Origin: Neolewinella aurantiaca
Lineage (GTDB): Bacteria; Bacteroidota; Bacteroidia; Chitinophagales; Saprospiraceae
Assembly: GCF_008014675.1 (NCBI RefSeq)
Contig: NZ_VOXD01000005.1
Location: forward strand, 62,001 to 126,000
DNA length: 64,000 nt
Reading direction: 5' to 3'
How positions within the stretch are numbered: position 1 is the first letter of the stretch; each line of letters begins with the position of its first letter. This document shows positions 26,972 to 37,023 of this stretch, one piece after another. The notes below the pieces were generated by a model. It worked only from the letters and a program-made list of their open reading frames with translations, was not told where the DNA came from and ran no database searches. Both the position numbers and the translations under genes were made by a program.

Positions 26972-27266
26972 AGCGCAAAGTTAGCAATTTGAGAAGTGCC
27001 GTTAAGCATCGAACGGCTACAACACTCAACCAAATCTACCCTAACATAAGCACTGCACCACAGCACAGAATCCAAAAACAAAAGACAAAAACGAAACCTG
27101 GCCGACAAACTATTTATTCTATAAAATCCGAATCATACCCAAGTTTTATTTGTCTAAATGACAAATTTCACTACATTAGCCCTTACAGGGCGTCAATCAC
27201 GAAACATCCCAAATTATTTGGCGCAAATAAACCTAGCTTCTTCTCATATTATTACACATACTTTTT
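26972..27266. promoter_or_regulatory. AT-rich divergent promoter region
   Basis: This 295-bp region separates the lipoprotein from the divergent subtilase and is markedly AT-rich. A TACTTTTT box just upstream of the subtilase ATG at 27267 loosely fits the -7 consensus. Confidence 0.35.
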
Positions 27267-30200
27267 ATGCTAAGATTTTTACTCCTGGCGGCCGCGTGCC
27301 TCCTATGGACTTCCACGTCCTTTGCCCAGAGCCAGCACTACTTTGTTGACCAACAGAAAGTGAACCTCGCTCCCACCACCACCCAATTCATCGTAACTGC
27401 CGACGAAAGCATAACCCTTCAAAGTGTCAAGGCCGACGACATCAAGAAATACGAAAGCTGGCCTTACAAACCATACGCCGTGCTGGAAACCACCCGTGCC
27501 ATGACTACTGACGAAGTAGTGGCCAGCCTTGGTTTCGATACCGACGAAGTACAGGTGAGCACAGCCTTCTCACTCGACGACGGCTTTGTCATCTACCCCA
27601 CCCGCAACATTGCCTTCAAAACAGGAGACAAGAACGACATCGTTGCTATCCAGCAAATTCTCGGCCAGTACGGCATCAAAAGCATCGAGAAAAAATACGG
27701 TACCTACCGCGTGGAGCTCAACGAATTAGCGCAGGTATTCGACGCCTCCAATGCACTGTACACCAGCGGATTAGTTGAATTCTCCCACCCTGATTTCTAC
27801 GCTCCGATTCAACGCTTCCAGATCAACGATCCGCTTTTCGGAGAGCAATTCCAGATGCATAACACGGGGCAAACCATCGATGGCGTTTCGGGAGGAAACG
27901 ACATCGACTGTAATGCACTCGAGGCCTGGGGCCTCACCCTGGGCTCCTCTTCCATCACCGTAGCGGTGATCGATGACGGACTCGAGGATCACGAAGACCT
28001 CGAAACCGCCAGCGGCGTTAGCCGCTATACCAATGGTTTCAGCCCGGTGAACAATGGCAACGGCGACGCCGTCAGTGGAAGTGCTCACGGTGTAAGTTGT
28101 GCCGGCTCTATTGCGGCGAGCCACAACAACATTGGTGTGCGCGGAGTAGCTCCCCTCGTCAATCTGATTTCCGTAAACATCTTCGTCGGCGGAGAGTCCA
28201 ATCAGGACCTGGCCGACGCTATCAGCTGGGCCAAAAATAATGGCGCTGACGTGATGAGTAATTCCTGGGGTTTTGGTTCCTGTACATACAGCATTTCTGT
28301 GCTGAACAACGCACTTGCTGATGCTAACAGCAACGGACGGGGTGGACTTGGCTGTGTGATCACCTTTGCTTCCGGCAACGATTACCAGAGTTGTGTAAGC
28401 TACCCCGGTGACAATGTAAACGTAATCGGTGTTGGCGCAATTGCCAATACCGGTGCGAGATCAGCCTACTCTAACTATGGCCCGGCTCTCGACATCGTCG
28501 CACCTTCCAACAACGTCGGCGGCCCCGGCGCCGGAGTTCGGACTACCGACCGCATGGGATCCAACGGCTACAACGGTACTAACTATACCAACACCTTCGG
28601 TGGTACTTCTTCCGCCACACCGGTTGTTTCCGGAGTAGCTGCGCTGGTACTCGGGTTCAACCCCAACCTTACTTCTTCCGAAGTAAAATCCATCCTTTAT
28701 TCCACAGCTACAGATATGGGAGCCAGCGGGTACGACACCCAATTCGGGAACGGACGAGTTAACGCTCTGGCGGCCATTCAGGCTGCCGGTGGCACCGGCG
28801 GTCCTACCTGTAGCGATGGCATTCAGAATGGTCAGGAAACCGGAGTTGACTGTGGTGGCCCTACCTGCCCGTCTTGTCCACCGGTTGGCTGTAACGGCAC
28901 CGACGTAACGCTCAGCATCACCCTCGACAACTACCCTGAGGAAACCAGCTGGACGCTGACCAACGACGCAGGCGTCACCGTCGAATCTGGCGGAACCTAC
29001 GGCAGCCAGGCCGACGGAAGCACGGTTACCATCGACCTCTGTCTGGTCGATGATTGTTACACCTTCACCATCCTCGATGCCTACGGCGACGGCATTTGCT
29101 GTAGCTACGGTAGTGGCTCTTACACCCTCTCCCAAGGCAGTACCGTTCTTGCTTCCGGCGGATCATTCGGCTCCAGCGAAGCAACCGATTTCTGTATCGG
29201 AGGCTCCCCAGCGGACACCGCTCCCCCAAGTACCCCAACCGGCGTTTCGGTGAGTAATGAGGCCGAGACCAGCGTACTGCTGAGCTGGAATGCTTCCAGC
29301 GACAATGTAGGCGTTACCGGCTACAACATTTTTGTAGACGGCGCGTCCGCAGGTTCAGTGAGCGGTACTTCAGCCACCATCAACGGCCTGACTGCGTGTA
29401 CAACTTACAGCTTCAGCGTTTCAGCCTTTGATGCCGCGGGGAACACTTCCGGCACAGGATCAGCCACCGGCACCACCACCGGCTGCTCTTCCGGCGGTGG
29501 TGACCCCATTGATATTGACGGGGCTTATTTTGAATCCGGTCTCGACGGCTGGACCGACGGAGGTAGCGACTGTTTCCGCTACAGCGGCACACGTAGTTAT
29601 GAGGGCACCCGCTCTATGCGTTTACGCGATAACAGTGGCGTGGCTTCATCGATGACTAAAGGTTTCAATCTCAGCGGACTGAACAACGTAGAAATCAGCT
29701 TCATCTTCTACCCTAACAGTATGGAGAACGGAGAAGATTTCTGGGTGCGTTACAACAGTGGTAGTGGCTGGCAAACAGTGGCTACTTACGCAGCGGGCTC
29801 CAGTTTCAGCAACGGTAGCTTCTACTCTGCCACCATCGTTCTTGATGCAGCGCAGTACAGCCTGAACGCCAACAGTCAGTTCCGCATCCAGTGTGATGCC
29901 AGTGCCAACGGCGATCAGGTCTACATCGACGCAGTAACAGTTCGTGGTAACGTAGCCACCACCACCAGCCCGGGCCAACTCGACCTTCAGCAACTCCCAA
30001 CGGTCACTCTCTTTGACGAAGGTCCGGAAAGTGAGCAGGAGGTACGCATTGCTCCGAACCCGGCTGACGACATCATCATGGTTAGCGCAGACGAACCGAT
30101 TCTTGAGGTAAGTGTACTGACCATCGACGGCAAGCAACTCATGGTTCGCACCTTCGAAGGGGTTGAGCAGGCTACCCTACGGGTAGACGATCTGCCTACC

Positions 30201-30269
30201 GGGCTGTACCTTATCAGCGTACTCACCAACGAAGAACGAAACGCCGAACGGGTCGTAATCCGCCGGTAA
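27267..30269 (+). CDS. Secreted S8 subtilisin-like protease with T9SS sorting domain
   Basis: The 1000-residue protein has a signal peptide (MLRFLLLAAACLLWTSTSFA) and a propeptide-like N-domain of about 190 residues. The S8 catalytic domain has Asp236 (VIDDGLED), His274 (SAHGVSCAGS) and Ser448 (GTSSATPVVSG). A cysteine-rich linker (CSDGIQNGQETGVDCGGPTC), fibronectin type III-like and jelly-roll-like modules follow. The last 70 residues form a type A C-terminal sorting domain (APNPADD, LPTGLYLISV, ERVVIRR), so export goes through the Por/T9SS machinery. It is a likely extracellular, surface-linked protease, ending with a strong terminator. Confidence 0.95.
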   Translation: MLRFLLLAAACLLWTSTSFAQSQHYFVDQQKVNLAPTTTQFIVTADESITLQSVKADDIKKYESWPYKPYAVLETTRAMTTDEVVASLGFDTDEVQVSTAFSLDDGFVIYPTRNIAFKTGDKNDIVAIQQILGQYGIKSIEKKYGTYRVELNELAQVFDASNALYTSGLVEFSHPDFYAPIQRFQINDPLFGEQFQMHNTGQTIDGVSGGNDIDCNALEAWGLTLGSSSITVAVIDDGLEDHEDLETASGVSRYTNGFSPVNNGNGDAVSGSAHGVSCAGSIAASHNNIGVRGVAPLVNLISVNIFVGGESNQDLADAISWAKNNGADVMSNSWGFGSCTYSISVLNNALADANSNGRGGLGCVITFASGNDYQSCVSYPGDNVNVIGVGAIANTGARSAYSNYGPALDIVAPSNNVGGPGAGVRTTDRMGSNGYNGTNYTNTFGGTSSATPVVSGVAALVLGFNPNLTSSEVKSILYSTATDMGASGYDTQFGNGRVNALAAIQAAGGTGGPTCSDGIQNGQETGVDCGGPTCPSCPPVGCNGTDVTLSITLDNYPEETSWTLTNDAGVTVESGGTYGSQADGSTVTIDLCLVDDCYTFTILDAYGDGICCSYGSGSYTLSQGSTVLASGGSFGSSEATDFCIGGSPADTAPPSTPTGVSVSNEAETSVLLSWNASSDNVGVTGYNIFVDGASAGSVSGTSATINGLTACTTYSFSVSAFDAAGNTSGTGSATGTTTGCSSGGGDPIDIDGAYFESGLDGWTDGGSDCFRYSGTRSYEGTRSMRLRDNSGVASSMTKGFNLSGLNNVEISFIFYPNSMENGEDFWVRYNSGSGWQTVATYAAGSSFSNGSFYSATIVLDAAQYSLNANSQFRIQCDASANGDQVYIDAVTVRGNVATTTSPGQLDLQQLPTVTLFDEGPESEQEVRIAPNPADDIIMVSADEPILEVSVLTIDGKQLMVRTFEGVEQATLRVDDLPTGLYLISVLTNEERNAERVVIRR

Positions 30270-30295
30270 ACACTGTTCCTGGTTTTTGATTTAAA

Positions 30296-30335
30296 GCAAA
30301 CAGGCTGTCGCAGATATCTGCGACAGCCTGTTTGC
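30296..30335. terminator. Perfect 40-bp palindrome after the subtilase
   Basis: The two 20-bp halves are perfect inverted copies (starting GCAAACAGGCTGTCGC), followed by ATTTT. It lies between convergent genes and can serve both strands. Confidence 0.8.
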
Positions 30336-30365
30336 ATTTTACCATAAATGCCCCCCCGACTCACA

Positions 30366-31148
30366 CTACTCCTGAACGGCGAGCTCGTTTACTGCCCCCC
30401 ACATCCGGTCGAAGTCTGCATAACCCCTTGCGATAGCGTATAACTTGTCTCCATTACGGTAAATCACCGTTGGGTAACCGGTTACGCCCCACTGGCGGTT
30501 GGTTTGGAAGTCCGCCAGGGTTTCAGCCTTGATGGCGTCGCTGGCAAAGAGTTCCGAAAACCGCTTAAAGTCTAATCCCAACTCCTTACAAATCGGTTCG
30601 TAGAAACTGGTCTCCGCCGGATCCTGATTTTGTACATAGAAGTGGTGTTGGGTAAGTTCGAAGAAACGGCTTTCCGCCTCCGGCTTCATCTTACGGGCCG
30701 CTACAACCGCCCGACAGCTTGGCTCGGTATTGTACTGAAAGTGCTCGCGCTCGAACAGGTCGTATCCGAAAGGTTGTCCACTACGCTTCGTCACCTCTTC
30801 CCAGTGATGCTTGAGAAAACCCCTGAATTGTTCGTTCCACTCCTCCGAATCATCGGGCCGGAGGCCACCGAGGACGATGCGGTAGGAAATTCCGTTGGCC
30901 GCTGCTGCGCGCTCAAGGCGGTTCAACTCAGGTGAAATGCCCCAGCACCAGGAGCACATCGGGTCACCAACATAAATAATTTCCTGATCGTCGGAGAAGT
31001 TGATAGGGTTCGCGGTCTCCGCTACGGGGGCGGGAGTACAGAGTCCGGTTTCGGGATCGCAGAAAGCGCCGGCAGGTGCAGTCATTTTTTGAGCTTTTGC
31101 GGTCACTGTCAACAAAACAGTAACCAGAATTAGAAGGATGCGTTGCAT
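30366..31148 (-). CDS. DsbA family protein (FrnE/2-hydroxychromene isomerase-like)
   Basis: The 260-residue protein has a signal peptide (MQRILLILVTVLLTVTAKAQ), a short cysteine-bearing segment (FCDPETGLC), and a DsbA fold with VGDPMCSWCWGISPEL, giving a CSWC redox motif, and the cis-proline loop GVTGYPTVIY. The size and the long helical insert fit the FrnE branch more than classical DsbA. It probably catalyses disulfide exchange in the periplasm. Confidence 0.85.
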   Translation of the reverse strand: MQRILLILVTVLLTVTAKAQKMTAPAGAFCDPETGLCTPAPVAETANPINFSDDQEIIYVGDPMCSWCWGISPELNRLERAAAANGISYRIVLGGLRPDDSEEWNEQFRGFLKHHWEEVTKRSGQPFGYDLFEREHFQYNTEPSCRAVVAARKMKPEAESRFFELTQHHFYVQNQDPAETSFYEPICKELGLDFKRFSELFASDAIKAETLADFQTNRQWGVTGYPTVIYRNGDKLYAIARGYADFDRMWGAVNELAVQE

Positions 31149-31337
31149 GCTTCCCCCAACCCGTCAGAAACATCTTTAGTTGAAATGACTGTTGCAATTT
31201 GTTGGAATAGGGTCGTCTCGCGTCGTTTTATCGGACATCTGCAAGTTCTGCCCAAAGGCGATGTCAATGAACGAAAAACCGGCTGACACTTTACCTCTGA
31301 GTTTGTGGTACAAGCCCTGAGCCAGCCCCAAACTAAA

Positions 31338-31361
31338 AATCCACGCCTTTGGCGTGGATTT
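31338..31361. terminator. Hairpin downstream of tRNA-Asp
   Basis: AAATCCACGCC and GGCGTGGATTT form a near-perfect stem with a tiny loop. It lies about 90 bp past the tRNA on its transcript. Confidence 0.5.
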
Positions 31362-31421
31362 AACGTCCGTAACGCGAGGAGAGGACAGTTCTCTTCCTCC
31401 GGAACGATAGTAATAAAACGC

Positions 31422-31450
31422 AAAAAGCCACCCCCGAAGGAGTGGCTCTT
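31422..31450 (-). terminator. Terminator of tRNA-Asp
   Basis: On the minus strand GAGCCACTCC, a TTCG loop and GGGGTGGCTTTTT form an intrinsic terminator with a T-tract, starting 4 bp after the tRNA 3' end. Confidence 0.75.
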
Positions 31451-31453
31451 GTG

Positions 31454-31527
31454 CGGTCTGGACGGGACTCGAACCCGCGACCTCCGGCGTGACAGGCCGG
31501 CATTCTAACCAACTGAACTACCAGACC
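31454..31527 (-). tRNA. tRNA-Asp (GTC anticodon)
   Basis: The 74-nt sequence folds as a canonical cloverleaf: acceptor stem GGTCTGG/CCAGACC, D arm with AGTTGGTTAGAA, anticodon stem-loop GCCGG-CCTGTCACG-CCGG with anticodon GTC, and T arm GCGGGTTCGAGTCCCGT. The discriminator base is G, as expected for tRNA-Asp. CCA is not encoded. A terminator follows at once. Confidence 0.96.
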
Positions 31528-31708
31528 AGTAGTTCTTGCTTTTCAGGATGTTTACTGCGTTTCAGTAACCGTGTTCCCAAATGCTGCGCAAATATACATG
31601 CATCGCAACGACCCTTGCAAGTGTTTGGGCAAATTAAATAGATCGTTTTTGGGCTCTTTTTCCTTATCCACTTGATTATCAACGTGAAGGAGCAAAAACT
31701 TTTTTTCC

Positions 31709-32581
31709 TTATTCGAGCATAAATTTCACCGGGAGGTTAAAACGGACCCTAACCGGGCGTCCGCCCTGGATTCCCGGCCGGAACCGTTTTCCTTCATTAT
31801 TGATCGCCAGAACCGCTTTTATAGCCGATTCCGTACAACCAGCGCCTACCTCCCGGGCGGGAGAGACGTCTGTAATCGTTCCATCTTTCTCTACAATGAA
31901 GGAAATGACAACCGTCCCCTGGATTCCGTTCTCGCGCGCCAGCGCGGGGTACCTGACCCGTGATTGCACAAAACTCAGCAGTGCGCGGTCAGAACAAGCC
32001 TTTCGTTCATCCCCGGACAAGGGAAAACATTCTTCTCCAAAAACCGGCATTCGCTCAGCAAACAGCAGTGGTCCTTCATCGACAGGAGGAGGTGGTGGCG
32101 GAAGAGGTGGCGGCGGAGGCGGGGCCGCAGGTGCAACGGGTGTTGGAGGAGCAAGGTCACGGAGGATCGGCTCATCGGCGGAGATATCCTGGCTTTCGAA
32201 AGTTTCCGGCTCGGATTCAGGTTCGGCGACCGTCTCAATCACCGGCGGGGGCGGCGGGGGCGGTGGCGGTGGCGGCGGATGATTGGTTGGGGGAATCACC
32301 TCGTTGATTTCCAGGTCCGGCTCAATCGTGTAGCCCGCTAACACTTCCTGCGGTTGAAACTCGGTGAAGTTGATGGTAATAATGCTTGCGGCGATGGCAA
32401 GACAAAGGGAGAGACCATGTAAAGGAGTCGTAAAGCGAAAGGCGGCGTTTTTAGGGCGCTTGCCTTCGGGGGTGTTTGAACGGAGCGCACGGCGGAGAAT
32501 CAAAACCGTTAGCCCTGCCAGCAAGCATAAGCCACCCAGCCCCAGCAGCACAACTGTGCCACTGAAAATAAAGATCAGCAT
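31709..32581 (-). CDS. tonB: TonB family energy transducer
   Basis: The protein has two membrane helices near its N-terminus, a periplasmic linker with long proline runs, and a C-terminal TonB domain (VQSRVRYPALARENGIQGTVVISFIVEKDG). It carries proton-motive energy from ExbBD to outer-membrane receptors. I chose the ATG at 32581 (MLIFIFSGTVVLLG, 290 residues); a TTG at 32659 would add 26 residues. A one-mismatch copy of the 16-bp repeat encodes VAPAAPPP in the linker. The nearest receptor-like barrel is at 55 kb. Confidence 0.87.
   Translation of the reverse strand: MLIFIFSGTVVLLGLGGLCLLAGLTVLILRRALRSNTPEGKRPKNAAFRFTTPLHGLSLCLAIAASIITINFTEFQPQEVLAGYTIEPDLEINEVIPPTNHPPPPPPPPPPPPVIETVAEPESEPETFESQDISADEPILRDLAPPTPVAPAAPPPPPPLPPPPPPVDEGPLLFAERMPVFGEECFPLSGDERKACSDRALLSFVQSRVRYPALARENGIQGTVVISFIVEKDGTITDVSPAREVGAGCTESAIKAVLAINNEGKRFRPGIQGGRPVRVRFNLPVKFMLE
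32119..32134 (-). repeat. 16-bp repeat, one mismatch, in tonB linker
   Basis: GCGGGGCCGCAGGTGC has a single C-to-G change in the NotI core. It encodes alanine and proline in the disordered TonB linker. Confidence 0.8.
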
Positions 32582-32736
32582 AATGGTAAAGTTGAGGAAA
32601 AACCTCAGTGGGTTTTCCCGGATGGAGAATTCACGGCCGGCCGGCTCGTCTGCTGACAAGATGCCAGCGTGGTGCTTTTTGGTGGTTGGTCCGGACTTTG
32701 CTGTTCAGGACATATTATTCAAAAGAACACTACTTT

Positions 32737-32756
32737 GCACCTGCGCTGCGGCGCCC
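32737..32756 (+). repeat. 16-bp repeat, degenerate copy
   Basis: GCACCTGCGCTGCGGCGCCC keeps the first nine bases of the repeat and the GC-rich end, with an insertion in the centre. It lies between the receiver gene and tonB, preceded by TACTTT. Confidence 0.4.
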
Positions 32757-32797
32757 GGATTAGCCGTATGTACATCTCCCTGGCTAAAGCCAGCATG

Positions 32798-33337
32798 TTA
32801 TGCCTCGGTCTGCGTCGAAATACTGCTTTTGATCAAAGCGATGATTTCCTCCCGGTTGGGGAAGTGCTCCACCTTACTCAACAAACCCACTGCCTTCTGC
32901 AAGTTCATGTTACGTTCGGCATTTTCTGCTTTGCAGCGCTCAGCGATACTTTTCTGCTTTTCGTTGTCGGCAATAGCCTTTTCGATATGGCGGTAGAGGC
33001 TCGAGATATTATCCTTCAGGACGTAGCCATTGGCGCCCTGTAAAATTGCGGCGGCAGATTTCTCCTCACTGTTCAAGGTCCCGGTGAGAAAAATGAAGGG
33101 TAAATGAGCAAAGTGTTCTCTGACGTGCAACAGTGCCTGCAGGCCATTATAATCCGGCAGGTTGTAATCGGCAATCACCAAGTCATAGGTCGACCAACTC
33201 AGTTTTTCCAAAAACTCAGCTTCATCGGCCGCTCGGGTAAACATGGCGTTCGGGATTTCCCGTAGAAGGTGCCTTTTACAAAGTTCAAAATCGGCTTTCC
33301 TATCTTCAAGCACAAGGATTTTGAGTAAGCGATCCAT
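32798..33337 (-). CDS. Single-domain response regulator with C-terminal extension
   Basis: The 179-residue protein has a receiver domain with acidic pocket Glu11-Asp12, phospho-acceptor Asp57 (DLVIADYNLPDYNG), Thr85 (FIFLTGTLNS) and Lys108 (GYVLKDN). A helical tail of about 60 residues without a DNA-binding motif follows. It must act through protein contacts. Upstream on the same strand are a thioredoxin-like protein and a PAS/sigma-54 activator; no histidine kinase is nearby, so its partner kinase is unknown. Confidence 0.87.
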   Translation of the reverse strand: MDRLLKILVLEDRKADFELCKRHLLREIPNAMFTRAADEAEFLEKLSWSTYDLVIADYNLPDYNGLQALLHVREHFAHLPFIFLTGTLNSEEKSAAAILQGANGYVLKDNISSLYRHIEKAIADNEKQKSIAERCKAENAERNMNLQKAVGLLSKVEHFPNREEIIALIKSSISTQTEA

Positions 33338-33516
33338 CTTTTAAAATTTAACAGTGTTTTTGGATTCAACGTTTACAGGCCGGCAGGAGGTATGTCGTTT
33401 CGGCCGTAAACAGTTGCAATATATAGTTGAATTTGCAACTAAGTACAGAACCGATAATAGTATGCTGTTAATCGCTTTCTCTGACTATACACTTACGTAT
33501 CGTTTTTATTTTCAAC

Positions 33517-33849
33517 TTAAAGATGGCGTGCCATCCTGGCCGAAAGTTTTCGGCGTGGTAAGATTCCGTTTATGTGGTCAACGACTTCGTGGTCTCTGAG
33601 CATAATTATGGAAGGAATCTGGTTGATCCCAAAAGAGAGTGAGAGGTCCTTATTGGACTCAACATCTACCCAATACACCTGAACCCCAGGCATTTCGATC
33701 AAAATCTTATCGATAAATCCTTTAAGAATAGCTACACCTCCGGCCCAGTCTGCTTTAAACACAACTAAGACTAACTGTTGGTCACTCTGATTGAGCCATA
33801 GATTTAAAGAAGAATCGCTCAAGGATTTATGTTCAGATAGATGGGACAC
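33517..33849 (-). CDS. Cysteine-free thioredoxin-fold protein
   Basis: The 110-residue protein follows the thioredoxin pattern: VLVVFKADWAGGVAILKGFI in the active-site position, VQVYWVDVESNKDLSLSFGINQIPSIIML with the cis-proline, and a final helix. The usual WCGPC is replaced by WAGGV and the protein has no cysteine at all, so it cannot do disulfide chemistry. It probably serves as a binding module. It lies between a receiver gene and a sigma-54 activator on one strand, so a signalling role is a fair guess. Confidence 0.7.
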   Translation of the reverse strand: MSHLSEHKSLSDSSLNLWLNQSDQQLVLVVFKADWAGGVAILKGFIDKILIEMPGVQVYWVDVESNKDLSLSFGINQIPSIIMLRDHEVVDHINGILPRRKLSARMARHL

Positions 33850-34018
33850 TGGGGGGAAATGATGTGGCTATAATGCGGCCTTAATTACGCAACGGAGTAT
33901 TTGGAGACAATGTTTGGTCTTTGGGGTGAAAATCCTTGACTAAGTGCTCTCGGAGAGCTTTCCGGACAGAACTTCGGCGCTTGAAAGTACGCCTGTACCA
34001 TCGAAATTATCGGCTTTA

Positions 34019-36844
34019 TCATTCATAGGCCTTGAGGTAATCGATTTTTTTGATGTCGAGTTTTCTCATCTTCGAGACAAGAGTCCGGTCGTTGAGGCCA
34101 AGGATCACACCTGCTCCGTTCGGCCCTGTAACCCGGCCTTCGGTCATGATGAGCGCGTTGATGATGTGCTGGCGCTGCATTTCCTCGAACTGCAGGAACG
34201 GAGCTTCGCCCTTCACTGTTTTTTCCTGTTGAACATTCAGCGGAATCGACAGGGTTTCGGAATTACAAAGCACGACCGCCCGTTCTACCAGGTTTTCGAG
34301 TTCCCTGATGTTGCCGGGGAAAGAGTATTTCTTGAGTTTTGCCAGATCGGAACTGTTGATCTTGGTCACCTTCTTATTCTGCCGCTTGGCGAACTTTCTG
34401 GTGAAGTGTTCCACCAGGACAGGAATATCCTCGGGGCGTTCCCGCAGGGCCATGTTCTCGATCGGAAAGACGTTGAGCCGGTAGTACAGGTCTGCCCGGA
34501 AGCTTCCTTGCCGGACCATTTCCTGCAGGTTCCGGTTCGTCGCGGCCACCAACCTTACGTCTACGTTTAGGGTTTCGGTACCTCCCAATCGCTCGAACTC
34601 ACCTTCCTGAAGAGCACGGAGTAATTTAGACTGGAGATCTAGAGGGAGCTCGCCAATTTCGTCGAGGAACAGGGTTCCGCCGTCGGCCATTTCAAAACGG
34701 CCTCTTTTGCGCCCCACGGCTCCGGTGTAAGCTCCTTTTTCGTGTCCGAACAACTCGCTCTCGATCAGATTTTCGGGCAAAGCGGCGCAGTTCACTTTGA
34801 TCAGGGCCTGATCTGACCGCTCACTCAGCTGGTGGATCGCACGTGCGAGTAACTCTTTTCCCGTTCCGGTCTCTCCCGTAATGAGAACGGTTGTATCTAC
34901 GTCTGCGACCTGGCCAATCTGGTGCAACACCTTTTTGTACTTGGGGCTGACGGTAATGATGTTGTTTACGTTATAACCTGATCCTACTTCTTCGCGCAGG
35001 GTTACGTTTTCATCCTCGAGGTTATCTTTTAACCTTCTGATTTCTTCATAGGCTGTTTCGAGGCTTTGTTCCCGTTCTCGCTGCCCGGTCATGTCCCGGC
35101 CTACCAGCATGAAAAAAGATTGGTTATTATCTGTTATCCGGCTCACGTTGAGGTTTATCGTGAGTTCTTCGCCGGAGTTCGAAATGACATCGATGTTTAG
35201 TGTCTGCTCTTCGAAAATACTTTTTTGGTCCAGCTGCGGAAACACCTTCGAGTATTTAGCCCCGATGATGTCTTCTCGTTTACGACCAATGAGGTCGAGG
35301 AGCGTACCGTTGATGTAATTGATGCGCAAGTCGACGTTCAGCCAGAGGATACAATCAGCAGCAGAATCGAGCGCCTCGGCCGACAACTTCAACTGTATAT
35401 CGCGCTCGCGCTTGGCCGTCATGTCCTGCAGGTAAATACAGCTGTACACTTCTCCTCCGTAGGTGAGGTTACTGATTCTGATTTTTACCGCCAGTTTTTT
35501 GCCTGACATCAGCTTTAGCTCCATTTCCCCGGTCAGGGTTTCTCCAGATTCAAGCCGGGCTTTCGCTTCCTGACGGATATGCTCATCGGGCAAGTCCAAG
35601 AACATGCTGATGTGTTTGCCTTCGATATCGCTCAAATCCGCTCCGGTTCTTTCCAGGAAGGTTTCGTTGACGAAGTGAATGGTTCCGTCCTCCTTCAGCC
35701 ACAGGATAAGTTCCTTGGAGTGGTCCAGGGTGAATTCCAGAATGGCCTGCCTGCGGCGGGCGATCTCAAGCTCTGTGATGTTACGACAAAAGCCGACGGT
35801 GTACTCTTCTTTCCCAAACCGGAGGTAAGTAATACTGGCATCCAGCAAATAGTGGTTCCCTTCTTTATCGACGACTTCCCAGATAGACTGATCGGCGCGT
35901 TCGCTGCGCATTTTCTCCCACCAGGCTTCGACTCTTTCACCTTTAAAGCCGATGGTATACGCCCCGGCGTGCATTTTTTGCAGCTCTTCGCGGGTATAGC
36001 CTAGCAGGTCACTGGCTGCCTGATTGGCGTAGGGTACCGTACCGTCCGGCCGGGTCCAGAAAATGAGGTCTTTTGCCTGGTCGATACTGAAGGCAGCGAG
36101 CTCTCCGGAGATGGAGTCAACGTGGTCCGTCGCAATCAGGTCGTTTTCCTGGCGAATCATGCCAAAAAGCCTGGTAACGTGCAGGGCATTACCAGACGAC
36201 TGAGCGAAAAACCGGAGGTTCATAGTGCCTCTGCTTCCGGTAAAATGCAGGAGTTGATCGAATGCGCCGGCTTCATCAAGCAGTTCTTTCACCTGTGGGC
36301 GAATCCGGTCCCAGTCTGATGGCAGTATTCTCTCCTGAAGCTGGTAAGCTACTTCCCGGGCCGATTTACTTTCGTCCAGGCCTGCCAGTTCCCTCAGATA
36401 CGGAGACATATAGAGGACATCATCTACCCGGTTGTACATCCAGAAGCCGACGTTTCCATCATTGCTCATCAACTCCAGATCCGCTTCGTCGATTCCTTCG
36501 GCGAGCAGATTATGGAGGTAGATAAGGGTTAGCCCCTCTCCTGTGCGCACCATTTCCACTTCAACCGGGCGCAGCAGCTCATCGGAAGTGACGAGGTCTG
36601 TGTTATAAACGAAACTGCCTTTATCCTCCAGTTCACGGAGGCGTTTTTTCCAGATGATTTGGTTCAGTTGCCCGTCGAGGCCCGACCAGAACTGGCCTTC
36701 GAGCTCTTCTGGCTCCATCTTGAACAGTCGCGCAGCTGCCGGATTAAGGGCAATTACTCTGCTGCTGTCCTCAATCAAGAGCATCGGGACGGACAGCTGG
36801 CTAAACAAGCCATTAAAATCTAAAGCAACTGTTTGTTTCTCCAC
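34019..36844 (-). CDS. Multi-PAS sigma-54-dependent transcriptional activator
   Basis: The 941-residue protein has about five PAS-like repeats, including [20 protein letters not shown] and [21 protein letters not shown] coiled linker ([20 protein letters not shown]) leads to an AAA+ sigma-54 domain with Walker A GETGTGKE near residue 655 and an intact GAYTGA loop near 704. A Fis-type helix-turn-helix ends it ([22 protein letters not shown]). It is a close paralogue of the activator at 6.7-9.2 kb. The PAS set probably senses a small ligand or redox state. Downstream on the strand are the cysteine-free thioredoxin and receiver genes. Confidence 0.93.
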   Translation of the reverse strand: MEKQTVALDFNGLFSQLSVPMLLIEDSSRVIALNPAAARLFKMEPEELEGQFWSGLDGQLNQIIWKKRLRELEDKGSFVYNTDLVTSDELLRPVEVEMVRTGEGLTLIYLHNLLAEGIDEADLELMSNDGNVGFWMYNRVDDVLYMSPYLRELAGLDESKSAREVAYQLQERILPSDWDRIRPQVKELLDEAGAFDQLLHFTGSRGTMNLRFFAQSSGNALHVTRLFGMIRQENDLIATDHVDSISGELAAFSIDQAKDLIFWTRPDGTVPYANQAASDLLGYTREELQKMHAGAYTIGFKGERVEAWWEKMRSERADQSIWEVVDKEGNHYLLDASITYLRFGKEEYTVGFCRNITELEIARRRQAILEFTLDHSKELILWLKEDGTIHFVNETFLERTGADLSDIEGKHISMFLDLPDEHIRQEAKARLESGETLTGEMELKLMSGKKLAVKIRISNLTYGGEVYSCIYLQDMTAKRERDIQLKLSAEALDSAADCILWLNVDLRINYINGTLLDLIGRKREDIIGAKYSKVFPQLDQKSIFEEQTLNIDVISNSGEELTINLNVSRITDNNQSFFMLVGRDMTGQREREQSLETAYEEIRRLKDNLEDENVTLREEVGSGYNVNNIITVSPKYKKVLHQIGQVADVDTTVLITGETGTGKELLARAIHQLSERSDQALIKVNCAALPENLIESELFGHEKGAYTGAVGRKRGRFEMADGGTLFLDEIGELPLDLQSKLLRALQEGEFERLGGTETLNVDVRLVAATNRNLQEMVRQGSFRADLYYRLNVFPIENMALRERPEDIPVLVEHFTRKFAKRQNKKVTKINSSDLAKLKKYSFPGNIRELENLVERAVVLCNSETLSIPLNVQQEKTVKGEAPFLQFEEMQRQHIINALIMTEGRVTGPNGAGVILGLNDRTLVSKMRKLDIKKIDYLKAYE

Positions 36845-37023
36845 TAGGGGGCTTAAAGAATTATCGTACCTGTGGCAAGGTAACGCAAATGTATGGAAAT
36901 ATGCAGCGTGCTTCCCGCTTGAACAAATAAGCAGCTAAACACGTAAATTTAAACAATCAATAGCTTTGCGGGGTACACCCAGCTGTAAAATCTGCGTTAA
37001 CCACAAATAAACTACCTTGCAAT

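Larger units (their letters stand above)
31149..31453. other. Intergenic region with two terminators, 305 bp
   Basis: The stretch holds the tRNA terminator and a further hairpin, plus the promoter region of the DsbA-like gene. I see no protein gene. Confidence 0.6.

Noticed and set aside
31800-32307. Glycine-rich frames on the plus strand
   Set aside because: They are the complement of the proline runs of TonB.
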